Shown here one piece after another: positions 8,800 to 17,999 of a stretch of DNA of 64,000 nucleotides (the first letter of the stretch is position 1; the number at the start of each line of letters is the position of its first letter). The DNA comes from an uncultured Campylobacterales bacterium (GTDB lineage Bacteria; Campylobacterota; Campylobacteria; Campylobacterales; Arcobacteraceae), in contig CANNFB010000007.1 of the NCBI GenBank assembly GCA_947503785.1, positions 1 through 64,000 of the forward strand, written 5' to 3'. Made by a program: the position numbers and the translations under genes. The notes beneath the pieces were generated by a model. It worked only from the letters and a program-made list of their open reading frames with translations. It did not search any database and had not been told where the DNA came from.

Positions 8800-9081
8800 A
8801 TGAGCCTAAAACAAATTATAAAAGAAAATGCAAATAGAGCATTTGATTATCCTAAAATTAAAAGTAGAAAATTAAAAGATGCAGTTAACTCTAAAATAAG
8901 AGAAAAAGCAGTTCTTGCAACTAAAGCTAGGCTTGCAGAAAATCACAAAACATTTCATGATTATACTGATGATGAACTTGAAGTTATTATTTCAGATGAA
9001 GAAAGAAAAATAATTGACGATTTAAAGACAAAATCTTTAGTAGTTGCCCTTGCTGCTTTAGGTTTAAACTTTTTTGTATAA
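8800..9081 (+). CDS. Small conserved-looking protein of unknown function
   Basis: The 93-residue product starts MSLKQIIKENANRAFDYPKI and is mostly charged and helical, with a hydrophobic C-terminal stretch (SLVVALAALGLNFFV) that could be a membrane anchor. The ATG at 8800 was preferred over the ATG at 8788, because GGAA at 8791-8794 is then a ribosome binding site at normal distance. No family was recognised. The next gene starts 9 bases after its stop, so the two form an operon. Confidence 0.7.
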   Translation: MSLKQIIKENANRAFDYPKIKSRKLKDAVNSKIREKAVLATKARLAENHKTFHDYTDDELEVIISDEERKIIDDLKTKSLVVALAALGLNFFV

Positions 9082-9090
9082 AGATGAAAT

Positions 9091-9498
9091 ATGTTTAAAC
9101 AAGTAAAATCTGCACTTTTTTGGTATTATTTAATAAAATTTAGAAGAAGAATAATTTTAATTGTCTTACTTTTAATTATTGCATTATTTGCAAATGCAAT
9201 ATATGCTGATGTTGTTGAATATTTGACTTTAAAAAAGAAATTAGAATTCTTAGAGATAGTTTTATTAGTAAAATGGATTATTATAATATTTAATATAGTC
9301 TTTTCTATTTATTTACTTTTAACAATGTTTAAAAAAGAAGAGGAAAAAGAAATTTCAGTAAAAAAAGAAAAGAAAAAAATATTTAAAGAAACTTCTAAAA
9401 AGGAAGAAACTTCAAATGAAAAATTCACAGATAGAGAAAAACAATTTTTATATAAGAAAAAACTAAAAAATAAAGCTGACATATTAATAGATAAATAG
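9091..9498 (+). CDS. Small membrane protein with lysine-rich tail
   Basis: The product is 135 residues with two hydrophobic helices (about residues 21-40 and 57-80) and a long C-terminal tail very rich in Lys and Glu, likely cytoplasmic. The short N-terminus is also basic (KFRRR). No family was recognised. It follows the preceding small gene by 9 bases and ends in the stem of a terminator hairpin. Confidence 0.68.
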   Translation: MFKQVKSALFWYYLIKFRRRIILIVLLLIIALFANAIYADVVEYLTLKKKLEFLEIVLLVKWIIIIFNIVFSIYLLLTMFKKEEEKEISVKKEKKKIFKETSKKEETSNEKFTDREKQFLYKKKLKNKADILIDK

Positions 9499-9518
9499 AA
9501 GTTTATTTCTATTTATCT
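9489..9518. terminator. Bidirectional terminator hairpin
   Basis: A perfect 12-bp inverted repeat (AGATAAATAGAA with loop of 6) covers the last bases of the plus-strand gene ending at 9498 and the stop of the minus-strand channel gene at 9518, so it can serve both. Confidence 0.75.
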
Positions 9519-11446
9519 TAACTCATTGATGATAGTTTTTCTGATACTTGATCTATAATTTCTTTTTCTTTTTTTAACATAATAGTTTGAGTAGGATATG
9601 CGAAATCACAATTATTCTTTTTTACTAAAGCTTCAAGTTTAACAATAACATCTTCCTTCGTAATCAACCATTCTTCCCAATCAGGACTTCTTGAAAAACA
9701 ATATATTAAGATATCAATTGATGATGCACCATAAGAATCAATATATACTAATAGTGTTTTTTTAATACCTACTAAGTCTTCTTGTTTTATAGCTTCAAAC
9801 ATTCTTGTTTGTCCCAGTTGTGTATTCTTTTGTGATGCAATACTTGGATGATTTTCTAGCATATTAAAAATATCTTTTTTTAATTGAACAATATCTTTCA
9901 TTTGACTATCATAAGTAACACCTAAAGTCATTTTAATTCTTCTACCAATTCTTCTTTTAGACCAGTTTGTAATAGGTGTATTTGCTAGTGCTGTATTTGG
10001 TACTGTAATCATTGCATTATCAAAAGTTCTAATTCTTGTAGTTCTCATTCTAATATCAACAACTGTTCCTTCTACATCACTTGTTTTTATCCAATCTCCT
10101 TGAGAAAAAGAGTTATCTGTCATGATGTTTAAAGAACTAAAAAAGTTAGCTAAAGTATCTTTTGATGCTAAGGCAATAGCGATACCACCAACTCCAAGTG
10201 AAGCAGCTATTGCTTTTATATCAATGCCTAATTGAGTAAATAGAAAAAGAATAACTAATAAAATTAAAATAATTTTAATAATTCTTAAAATAAATACTAT
10301 CATCTCTTTTCTAACATTAGGATATTTTTCTAGTAAAGTATGCGCATAGATATTTATGCTGTTATTTAAAATAGCATATAATCCCCAAGTTAATAAGGCT
10401 AGATAAGTTGTATTTATCCAAGGCATTATAGTATCTATTTGTTTTGGGTCATCTACTAATATGAAAATTGATATTTGAATCCCTAGTAAATATAAACTAT
10501 ATTTTAGTGGACTATCAATAGACATTCGTAAGTATTGTCTTATGGATTCGCTATCAGAGTCTTTACTTCTTACAAAAAATCTTGCTAAAATATTGGCTAT
10601 TAAACTGATAATCTTTAAATTTAATAGTCTAAGTATCGTCATAATAATAATCACTACAACAATTTGTCCTATAGAAAAATTCAGATGATAAGATGTAAGA
10701 CCTGAAATAAATGATATCCCATAAATTGAGTCTATTTTATTCACTAAATATTGTAAGTTAAACTCATCAAGAAAAAAGTTTGTTTTTCTGAAACTTGACA
10801 TATTATCAAGTAAGTATTCTAATACAAAGGTTTGAATATGAGTTTGATTATATAGTTCAATGTAATTTTCACTAAATGCATTTGATATATAATTGTTGTT
10901 TTTTGATTCTGCTTCATAAAGATCAGAGTATTTGTCAATTGGAAACTTTTCTAAGTCTTTAAGATTATCGTTTATTAGATTATCAAAATATTTTTTATCT
11001 TTGTATTCTTGCTTTGCTAATATTATACTTTTTAATGTTTTCTCATAATTATAGTTTTGTTTTAAATATTGTCTTTTTAATATATCTCTTTTCATTGCAA
11101 GTATATTTTTTTCAATTTTATTGATATTGATTTTATTTGTAAGTAAATTTATTTCTTTTTTATATTCTTTTTCGTCTATAGAAGAGTTTAAATATTTTTC
11201 ATTATTTATATTATTTACTACATCTTCTAAAAGTTTATTTTGTTCTTCTATTTGTTTTTCAATAGAATTGCTATCCTCAATTATTTTATTTTGTTCTTCA
11301 GTATTATTTGAAGTAGTTGTATTATGTGCAGTTTCAATTACTTCTGTTTTTATTAGTTTTACAGGTTCTTTCTTAATATTTTCTGCGTATAAAAATATTG
11401 GAAATATCACAATTAATAAGATTTTATAAATTAGTTTTGAATTCAT
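9518..11446 (-). CDS. MscS-family mechanosensitive ion channel with long periplasmic N-terminus
   Basis: This 642-residue protein has a signal peptide (to about residue 21), an Asn/Glu-rich and probably coiled-coil periplasmic part (about 30-240), then several transmembrane helices (about 258-285, 315-332, 345-365, 383-405). The pore-forming MscS helix is at about 409-440 (ASLGVGGIAIALASKDTLAN), followed by the soluble beta/alpha domain. Such channels release solutes during hypo-osmotic shock; long N-termini of this kind are typical of MscK- or YnaI/YbdG-like relatives, but no exact subfamily is claimed. GGAG precedes the ATG by about 6 bases. It appears to be a single-gene unit. Confidence 0.9.
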   Translation of the reverse strand: MNSKLIYKILLIVIFPIFLYAENIKKEPVKLIKTEVIETAHNTTTSNNTEEQNKIIEDSNSIEKQIEEQNKLLEDVVNNINNEKYLNSSIDEKEYKKEINLLTNKININKIEKNILAMKRDILKRQYLKQNYNYEKTLKSIILAKQEYKDKKYFDNLINDNLKDLEKFPIDKYSDLYEAESKNNNYISNAFSENYIELYNQTHIQTFVLEYLLDNMSSFRKTNFFLDEFNLQYLVNKIDSIYGISFISGLTSYHLNFSIGQIVVVIIIMTILRLLNLKIISLIANILARFFVRSKDSDSESIRQYLRMSIDSPLKYSLYLLGIQISIFILVDDPKQIDTIMPWINTTYLALLTWGLYAILNNSINIYAHTLLEKYPNVRKEMIVFILRIIKIILILLVILFLFTQLGIDIKAIAASLGVGGIAIALASKDTLANFFSSLNIMTDNSFSQGDWIKTSDVEGTVVDIRMRTTRIRTFDNAMITVPNTALANTPITNWSKRRIGRRIKMTLGVTYDSQMKDIVQLKKDIFNMLENHPSIASQKNTQLGQTRMFEAIKQEDLVGIKKTLLVYIDSYGASSIDILIYCFSRSPDWEEWLITKEDVIVKLEALVKKNNCDFAYPTQTIMLKKEKEIIDQVSEKLSSMS

Positions 11447-11677
11447 TTTTTCTCCATATTTTAATATTGAATTTAAATGATATTATAGGATGACTCACCT
11501 TACTTCTAACTATTTTTTTAAATATTATTTTAAACATAATTCTAGTTTTTTTATGAATTAATTTAAATAATAATATTTTATTAAAAAGTAATAGCAGGAT
11601 TTTAAAGTATTTGTAGGTAAATGTAACACTAGGATGTTATTAAATATTTTATAAATAAGATAATTTATAATAAAACT
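11447..11677. other. Non-coding stretch upstream of the MscS gene
   Basis: The 231 bases between the tRNA 3' end and the MscS start hold no convincing gene on either strand. They are A/T-rich and presumably include the minus-strand promoter of the channel gene; no box is clear enough to list. Confidence 0.4.
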
Positions 11678-11761
11678 TGGTGTCGAAGAGGAGATTTGAA
11701 CTCCCACTTCCTAAGAAACGAGCCCCTCAAGCCCGCGCGTCTACCGTTCCGCCACTTCGAC
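11678..11761 (-). tRNA. tRNA-Leu(GAG) with encoded CCA
   Basis: The minus strand folds as a class II tRNA. The acceptor stem GTCGAAG pairs with CTTCGAC, the anticodon stem CGGGC/GCTCG closes a loop TTGAGGG with anticodon GAG, a variable arm follows (CGTTTCTTAGGAAG region), and the T arm contains GTTCAAATC. Discriminator A and CCA are encoded. The anticodon reads CUC and CUU leucine codons. It stands alone between the MscS gene and the histidine kinase gene. Confidence 0.96.
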
Positions 11762-11893
11762 ATTTAATACAAGTAGTTATTTTAAAGCAGGATTCTACTA
11801 CTAATATCCATAAATAATGCTTAATATAATAAAGATTAAATTTATAAAATTACACTATACTATAACTTAAGAGTATAAAAGAGTAGGTGAAAT

Positions 11894-13021
11894 ATGTATG
11901 ATTCAGATGAAAATAAATTTGTTGAATTAATCGGAAAAATACCTAATGTTGCTGTACAGGGTTATGATAAGGATAGAAAAGTTATCTATTGGAATAAAGC
12001 AAGTGAGATTATGTATGGATATACAGAAGAAGAAGCTTTTGGAGAAAAACTTGAAGATTTAATCATTCCTAAAAAACTAAAAAAAACTATTATTAAATTA
12101 CACAAAAATTGGTGTGAAAAAAATATTTCAATACCTTCTGAAAAATTGAGTTTAGTACATAAAAACGGGAATACTGTTTATGTTTACTCTTCACATGTTA
12201 TGTTAAACGAAGAAAGTGATTCTCCTGAGATGTTTTGTATTGATATTGATTTAACAGAGCAAGTAAAAAAAGTAAAAGAGTTAAAGAAAAAAGATGAAAT
12301 ACTTGCTCATCAATCTAAAATGGCTACAATGGGAGAAATGTTAGATAATATTGCACACCAATGGAGACAACCTTTATCTATGATTTCAAGTGTTTCAAGT
12401 GGAATTAAACTTAAGAATAATTATGGTGAACTAACTAGTAAATATATTGATGAATCTATAGATTCAATAGTTGATACTACTAAATATCTATCTCAAACAA
12501 TCGATGACTTTAGAGATTTTATAAGAGGAACTCATGAAAAGAAAGTTTTTGATGTTTTTGATAATTTAAATTATTCTCTAAAACTTCTTGATGGAATAAT
12601 TAAAAAAAATGATATTAAAGTTATTATTTCAAGATCATTAGATGAATTAGAACTATTTGGTTATCCAAATGAACTCGTTCAAGTTGTTATAAATCTTGTT
12701 AATAATTCAAAAGATGCTTTAAACGACAATAATATAAAAGAAAAGTACATTTTTATTAATGTAAGTAAAGAAAAAAACTTTATCCATTTAAATATAAAAG
12801 ATAATGGAAGAGGAATAAAAAACAATAAAATAGATAAGATATTTGAATCAGATTTTACAACTAAAACAGCTAAAGAAGGTTCGGGTGTTGGTTTATATAT
12901 GTCTAGAAAACTTGTAAGAGAAAGTATGAATGGAACGATTAATGTTTCGAATGTTGATTATGAATATGAAGGTAATACTTTTAGAGGTGCTTTATTTAGT
13001 ATTACTCTTCCTAATAATTAA
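11894..13021 (+). CDS. PAS-domain sensor histidine kinase
   Basis: The 375-residue protein is cytoplasmic: no transmembrane helix is seen. An N-terminal PAS domain (about 10-130, AVQGYDKDRKVIYWNKASEI) is followed by the dimerisation/phosphoacceptor region with His155 in AHQWRQPL, a subtype common in Campylobacterota, and then the ATPase domain with N box (INLVNNSKDAL), G1 (DNGRGI) and G2 (GSGVGLYMSRKLV). It would autophosphorylate on His155 and pass phosphate to a response regulator, but none lies next to it, so it is an orphan kinase. TAGGTG is a weak ribosome binding site before the ATG. Confidence 0.92.
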   Translation: MYDSDENKFVELIGKIPNVAVQGYDKDRKVIYWNKASEIMYGYTEEEAFGEKLEDLIIPKKLKKTIIKLHKNWCEKNISIPSEKLSLVHKNGNTVYVYSSHVMLNEESDSPEMFCIDIDLTEQVKKVKELKKKDEILAHQSKMATMGEMLDNIAHQWRQPLSMISSVSSGIKLKNNYGELTSKYIDESIDSIVDTTKYLSQTIDDFRDFIRGTHEKKVFDVFDNLNYSLKLLDGIIKKNDIKVIISRSLDELELFGYPNELVQVVINLVNNSKDALNDNNIKEKYIFINVSKEKNFIHLNIKDNGRGIKNNKIDKIFESDFTTKTAKEGSGVGLYMSRKLVRESMNGTINVSNVDYEYEGNTFRGALFSITLPNN

Positions 13022-13039
13022 GAGATTCTCTCTTAATTA
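13015..13039. terminator. Bidirectional terminator between histidine kinase and chemoreceptor genes
   Basis: A perfect 11-bp inverted repeat (TAATTAAGAGA, 3-base loop) overlaps the stop of the kinase gene and is followed on the plus strand by a T-run at 13047-13053; the chemoreceptor gene ends at 13052 on the other strand. Confidence 0.75.
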
Positions 13040-13051
13040 TTAATAGTTTTT

Positions 13052-15175
13052 TTATTTTTCTCTAAATTTCTTAGCATTTACCGTTTCCAAAATTTGAATA
13101 GCTAGTTTTGAAGTATCTTCTGCAATTTCATGTGTTTGCGTTGCTACTGCTGCGTTATTTTGAGATTGCTGATCTAGTTTAGTAATCACATCATTTATTT
13201 GCTCAATACTAGTTTTTTGTTCTTTTGAAGCTTCTGATATATCAACAATCGCATCTGTTGTTTTTGTGATATTTTCATTTAATTTAGCATATCCTTTAAT
13301 CATACTATCTGCAATCTGCTTTCCATTATCAGTTTTTGAAGTTGCATTTTGAACCAAATCTTTAATTTCTTTGGCAGCTTCTGCTGATCTATTTGCAAGA
13401 TTTCGAACTTCAGCTGCAACTACGGCAAATCCTTTTCCAGCCTCACCTGCAGTTGCTGCTTCTACTGCTGCATTTAGTGAAAGAATATTTGTTTGGAAAG
13501 CAATTTGATCAATTACTGTAATTGCATCTGCGATAGCTTGTGTTTGTTCATTAATCTCATCCATTGAAATAACAGTTGAGTTAGCAAGTTCTTGTCCTTC
13601 TTTTATTGAAGTAGAAAGCTCATTTGAATGATTAGACATTTCTGTAATACGATTAGTATTATTTATAATAGTACTTGTAATCTCTTCAATAGCAGCTGCT
13701 GTCTCTTCTAAAGATACGGCAGTTATATTTGAGGATTTATTTAAGCTATCTACATTTTGAAGTAAAGTTTTTGAGCTATCTTCTAGTGCTAAGCCATTTG
13801 ATTTATTTTCTTGAAGCATTTGATTAATAATATTAGATAAGTCATTTAGTCCTTTAGAAATATTACCATCAGCATTTTGTATATTATTTACAAAATTTAA
13901 CTCTGAATACTCTTGAAGTTGAGATAAAATTGGATTAATATCACTATTCACATTATTACTAATTGTTGTAATCATTTCATTTAATATATCTTTTAATTCA
14001 TTTAAAGATTTGTTACAAGCTGAGCTTTTAACTCTTCCATCTAGTTTCCCTTTATTTACTTGTGAAACTATATATTTAACATTATCAATTAATTCATTAT
14101 CTTTTTGAATTCCTTCTGAGATTATTGTCATCTCTTTATTTATAGCTTTTGCCATATTTCCAAATTCATCATCAGAATTAATATCAATTTTTTTGATTTC
14201 ATTTTCATCTCCTTTTAAATACCTAAAAAAGAAGTTTAATCCATTTTCTAAAGTTTTAAGAGGTGCAAGTACTTTTGTTAAAGAATAAAAAATAATACCA
14301 GAGATTAATAATAATAAAACTACATATAGTATGATTTGTTTCATAATAATATTATCTATTTCTTCAAAGATTTCATTTTTATCAAGTTTTATGATAAATT
14401 TCCAGTTTGTTGTTAAGATAGTAGAGTATGCAACTAATTCATCTATTCCTTTTTCAATTGTTTCTCCAAAACCTACTTTTTCTTTTGTTTTAATTTGAGC
14501 ATAAATATCATCTTTTTTATGAATTAATTTCTTATCTTTATGAATTATAATTTTTCCATCTTTATTCAATAAGTAAGAGCTTCCTTTATCATTAATTTTT
14601 ACATTTAAAACTGTATCTACAACTGTTGTGATAAAAATATCTGAACCTACTACACCTATAACTTTATCTTCGATTATTAAAGGCGAATATACAGTAACTA
14701 CAAGTTTTTTAGTAGTTACATCAACATATGGTTCTGATACCCCAGATTTTTTCTTAGCCACAGCATCTATGTACCAAGGTCTAGTTCTTGAGTCAAAATT
14801 ATCTTTTTCAATATTTAATATTGTATTATCTGATAAAAGCAAAGCGCCATCAGATTCAAAAGCAAGATAAACATCAACAAATTTACCTGCTTTTTTACCT
14901 AATATTAGTGAATTTAATATCTCTTTGTTTTCTCTAGTAACATTATCTTTAGGTATTTTCTCTACAATTGCCTCTATAATATTTATTTTTGATTGTAGAT
15001 AACTGTTAATAAATTTTGAAGTACTTTTTGCTAAATTTATTTCTTGTTTTTGAATAAGGCTATATTGAGAACTATATTCATTTTTCGCATTATAAAAACC
15101 TAATATTGCAAATGATATAAAAGTACTTAGTAATACTAATATTACTAACTTTGTTTTAATACTTGTTATTTTCAT
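13052..15175 (-). CDS. Methyl-accepting chemotaxis protein with dCache-type sensor
   Basis: The 707-residue receptor has a transmembrane helix at about 8-27, a periplasmic double-Cache-like domain (about 30-275, with RTRPWYIDA and VDVTTKKLVVTVYSPLI motifs typical of small-molecule-binding dCache_1 domains), a second helix at about 278-300, a HAMP-like linker and the signalling domain. The conserved hairpin tip is visible (AATAGEAGKGFAVVAAEVRN). It would sense a small periplasmic ligand and control CheA/CheW; the ligand, possibly an amino acid or organic acid, cannot be read here. It is a single gene with no che genes nearby. Confidence 0.95.
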   Translation of the reverse strand: MKITSIKTKLVILVLLSTFISFAILGFYNAKNEYSSQYSLIQKQEINLAKSTSKFINSYLQSKINIIEAIVEKIPKDNVTRENKEILNSLILGKKAGKFVDVYLAFESDGALLLSDNTILNIEKDNFDSRTRPWYIDAVAKKKSGVSEPYVDVTTKKLVVTVYSPLIIEDKVIGVVGSDIFITTVVDTVLNVKINDKGSSYLLNKDGKIIIHKDKKLIHKKDDIYAQIKTKEKVGFGETIEKGIDELVAYSTILTTNWKFIIKLDKNEIFEEIDNIIMKQIILYVVLLLLISGIIFYSLTKVLAPLKTLENGLNFFFRYLKGDENEIKKIDINSDDEFGNMAKAINKEMTIISEGIQKDNELIDNVKYIVSQVNKGKLDGRVKSSACNKSLNELKDILNEMITTISNNVNSDINPILSQLQEYSELNFVNNIQNADGNISKGLNDLSNIINQMLQENKSNGLALEDSSKTLLQNVDSLNKSSNITAVSLEETAAAIEEITSTIINNTNRITEMSNHSNELSTSIKEGQELANSTVISMDEINEQTQAIADAITVIDQIAFQTNILSLNAAVEAATAGEAGKGFAVVAAEVRNLANRSAEAAKEIKDLVQNATSKTDNGKQIADSMIKGYAKLNENITKTTDAIVDISEASKEQKTSIEQINDVITKLDQQSQNNAAVATQTHEIAEDTSKLAIQILETVNAKKFREK

Positions 15176-15299
15176 TTTAAAATCCTTTTAAAATTGTTTT
15201 TTACAAGTATAACAAAATATTTATTATTTAGATAGGTGTACCAAATAAAAGCATTTTTAAAGTTATTTTTATGTGAGATAATAAAAGAAGATAAAAAAA

Positions 15300-15324
15300 A
15301 AGGCCAAGCTACAAGCTTGACCTT
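15300..15324 (-). terminator. Terminator of atpE
   Basis: On the minus strand, AAGGTCAAGCT pairs with AGCTTGGCCTT through one G-U pair around a 3-base loop and is followed by eight or more T. It lies 30 bases after the atpE stop. Confidence 0.88.
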
Positions 15325-15354
15325 TTTTATAATTTATAAGTAAAAACTTACAGA

Positions 15355-15669
15355 TTACCCTAAAAATGGGTTTGCATATAATGCAATCATTGCAACAACA
15401 AGTGCATAAATAACTTGTGCTTCGATCATCGCTAAAGCAATGAACATAGTAGTCATTAATTTTCCACCTAAACCTGGGTTTCTAGCAGTACCAGCAATAG
15501 TTGCAGCAGCAGTATTACCCATACCAATAGCTCCACCAAGAGCAGCAAGACCAAGACCAACACCAGCAGCAAGTACTGAATAAGCTTTTAATGTTTCGTT
15601 TGCAACAGCACCATCAGCAGCAAAAGCAGCTCCAGCAATAGCAAGCATTAATAAAACGATTTTTTTCAT
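15355..15669 (-). CDS. atpE: ATP synthase F0 subunit c
   Basis: The 104-residue protein forms the rotating c-ring in the inner membrane. Two hydrophobic helices flank the polar loop with TARNPG (61-66), and the ion-binding carboxylate Glu83 is in MFIALAMIEAQVIYAL. No sodium-type Gln/Thr ligand pattern is evident, so proton coupling is likely. The extra N-terminus (MKKIVLLMLAIAGAAFAADG) looks like a cleavable signal peptide, which I recall as normal for Campylobacterota and gives a length above the usual 75-85. As in related genomes the gene stands apart from the other atp genes, none of which is in this window. Confidence 0.96.
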   Translation of the reverse strand: MKKIVLLMLAIAGAAFAADGAVANETLKAYSVLAAGVGLGLAALGGAIGMGNTAAATIAGTARNPGLGGKLMTTMFIALAMIEAQVIYALVVAMIALYANPFLG

Positions 15670-15858
15670 TGTAAATCCTTAAAAAATATTTTGATAAAAG
15701 TTTGTTCGGATAGCGTAACCAATATATAAATATATTAGCAATACTCACATAAATGCAAATATTTCCCTACTAATTACTTTAATCGTGAAAATTATATAGA
15801 AAATTAGATTACAAATAGATAAAATGACCACCTATCTATAGTTTATTTAAAAATTTGC

Positions 15859-15864
15859 TATAAT
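15859..15864 (+). promoter_or_regulatory. Extended -10 box for the AsmA-like gene
   Basis: TTTGCTATAAT, with TG one base before the hexamer, lies 29 bases upstream of the ATG at 15893 and leaves a leader carrying AAGGA. Confidence 0.55.
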
Positions 15865-15892
15865 TATTCTAATTATTAATTTAAGGATTATT

Positions 15893-17974
15893 ATGAAAAA
15901 GTTTTTTATAGGGTTAACAATATTAATTATACTTATTATAGGTACAGTTTATGGTGTTTTATTTACAAAATCAGGTAACAATTTTGTAGCTTCATATATT
16001 GAAAATAAAGTAAATGATGAGCAAAAAGATGTTCAATTAAAAGTAAATGATTTTACATTAACATTTAATACTATTAATTTTAATGCAACAATAAGTGATA
16101 ATTCAAACATAAATATTTCAGGGGATTTAGAAATATTTAAAAAAAGAGTAGATCTTGAATATGATATCAAAATCAATGAATTATCAAAATTAGAAAACTT
16201 AATTAAGCAAAAATTAAACGGGCCTTTTTCTACAGTAGGAACATTTAAAGGTGATGCAAGTTTTGCAGTTATAAAAGGTGTTTCCGATGTTGCAAAAAGT
16301 AAAACATCTTATGATTTAAAACTTGTAAATTTTGAAGCAAAAAATATTAACTTCCTTGTTGAAAATGCAAGAATTGAAAAACTTCTACATCTGCTAAATC
16401 AAAAAGATTTAGCAATAGGTAATCTTACTTTAAAAGGTGATATTAAAGATGCTAATGTATCTAGTTTAGATGGAAAAGTTATTGTAAATATTTCAAAGGG
16501 TAAATTAAACAATACAGTAATAAATAAAGACTTTAATCAAAATATCTCTTCTCCTATTTATTTTAAAAGTGATATTGTTGCAAATTTAACTCCAAATAAA
16601 GCTACTGTTAAATCGGATTTGATTACTTCTATTGTAGATGTTTTCGCAAATAAAACTGAAATTTCACTAAATAGTGGCAAAATATTAACCGACTATAAAT
16701 TAGATGTAAAAAATTTACAAAAACTTGAAGGAATTATTGGAACAAAATTATATGGTAACTTTATTACTAGTGGCAATGTTACTAAGAATAATGGAATAAT
16801 AAAAGTAGATGGTAATTCAAATATTTTTGATAGTTTAACTAAGTATTCTGTTAAATTAGTAGACTCAAATCCAGAGTATATCAAGTTCAATATTGCAAAT
16901 GCAAAAATTGATAAGTTATTGCATATTTTAAATGAACCTGTATATGCAGATGGTATTTTAAATATTGATGGAAATATCACAAATGCAATACCAGAAGCTT
17001 TAGCTGGAGTTATAAAAACTCAAATTGTGGATGGAAAAATAATCAATCCTGTTGCAAATACAGTATTTAAACAAAACTTAAAAAACAAAATCACTTTTAA
17101 TGGAAATAGCACAACTACTTTAGTTCCAAATCAAGCGATAACAGAAAGTAAAATCACAACTACTTTAGCAAACTTAGATATTAAAAAAGCAGTATTTACT
17201 TTTAATGATGCTTCTTTTGATACTGATTATTTACTTGACGTTCCTAGTTTAGAAAACTTATATGATGTAACATCTACAAAAATGAGAGGTGCAATATCTG
17301 TAAATGGAAATATGAAAAGCAAAAATAAATCACTTCTTTTAACTGGTAACTCAAAGCTTCTTGGTGGAGTTTTAGATTTTAATTTAAAGAATGATGATTT
17401 ACATGCAGATATTAAGAATGTCGAGATAAAGAAACTTACACATATGCTTTATTATCCAGATGTATTTGATTCATCTACTGCTTTAACATTAGATTATAAT
17501 ATGTTAATGAAAAAAGGAAAGCTAAAAGGTAATTTAGTAAAAGGTCACTTCTTACCTAATAATTTTTCTTCTTTATTAAATCAGTTTGCAAAGTTTGATA
17601 TCACTAGAGAAGTTTATGAAACAGTAGATATAAATACAAATATTGATAAATTAGTTTTATCTTCAACTGTTAATATGAAAAGTAAAAATACTCAAATTGA
17701 TGTAACTAAATCTATTTTAGATTTAGAAAAAAGTACAATTGATGCAGTTATAAATACTAAAATCAAAAATACACAATTTGCTTTAAAAGTAAATGGAAAT
17801 ACTTCTAAGCCAAAAATATCACTTGATTCTAAAGATTTAATATCAAATCAAGTAAATAAACAAATTGATAAAAATAAAGAAAAAATAAAAGAAAAATTAA
17901 ATAAAGTTTTAAAAGGAAAATTAGGTGAAGATGGGGCTGAAGAGATATTGAAAAACTTTAAGTCACTTTTTTAA
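15893..17974 (+). CDS. AsmA/TamB-like repeat protein anchored in inner membrane
   Basis: This 693-residue protein has an N-terminal membrane helix (about residues 3-25), then a long beta-rich part rich in Asn, Lys and Thr. Internal repeats are visible: the motif ENARIEKLLHLLNQ recurs as ANAKIDKLLHILNEP and KNVEIKKLTHMLYYPD, each preceded by a LxGNxxxxxxG-type strand and KLxG segment. The C-terminus is a Lys-rich helix. Helix plus long repeated beta strands suggests the AsmA/TamB/DUF748 superfamily, periplasmic bridge-like proteins linked to lipid transport or outer membrane assembly. The exact family was not identified. It seems to be a single gene with its own promoter. Confidence 0.75.
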   Translation: MKKFFIGLTILIILIIGTVYGVLFTKSGNNFVASYIENKVNDEQKDVQLKVNDFTLTFNTINFNATISDNSNINISGDLEIFKKRVDLEYDIKINELSKLENLIKQKLNGPFSTVGTFKGDASFAVIKGVSDVAKSKTSYDLKLVNFEAKNINFLVENARIEKLLHLLNQKDLAIGNLTLKGDIKDANVSSLDGKVIVNISKGKLNNTVINKDFNQNISSPIYFKSDIVANLTPNKATVKSDLITSIVDVFANKTEISLNSGKILTDYKLDVKNLQKLEGIIGTKLYGNFITSGNVTKNNGIIKVDGNSNIFDSLTKYSVKLVDSNPEYIKFNIANAKIDKLLHILNEPVYADGILNIDGNITNAIPEALAGVIKTQIVDGKIINPVANTVFKQNLKNKITFNGNSTTTLVPNQAITESKITTTLANLDIKKAVFTFNDASFDTDYLLDVPSLENLYDVTSTKMRGAISVNGNMKSKNKSLLLTGNSKLLGGVLDFNLKNDDLHADIKNVEIKKLTHMLYYPDVFDSSTALTLDYNMLMKKGKLKGNLVKGHFLPNNFSSLLNQFAKFDITREVYETVDINTNIDKLVLSSTVNMKSKNTQIDVTKSILDLEKSTIDAVINTKIKNTQFALKVNGNTSKPKISLDSKDLISNQVNKQIDKNKEKIKEKLNKVLKGKLGEDGAEEILKNFKSLF

Positions 17975-17999
17975 AATAAGGTTTAATACCTTATTTTAA
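17971..17999. terminator. Inverted repeat between convergent genes, likely terminator
   Basis: An 11-bp perfect inverted repeat (TTAAAATAAGG, 7-base loop) includes the stop codons of the AsmA-like and rhodanese genes. There is no extra T-run, so strength is uncertain. Confidence 0.6.

Noticed and set aside
15176-15240. Sigma-28 promoter upstream of the chemotaxis receptor
   Set aside because: No sequence close to the flagellar sigma consensus was found.
15355-15669. Signal peptide on ATP synthase c subunit as an anomaly
   Set aside because: As far as I recall this is usual in Campylobacterota.
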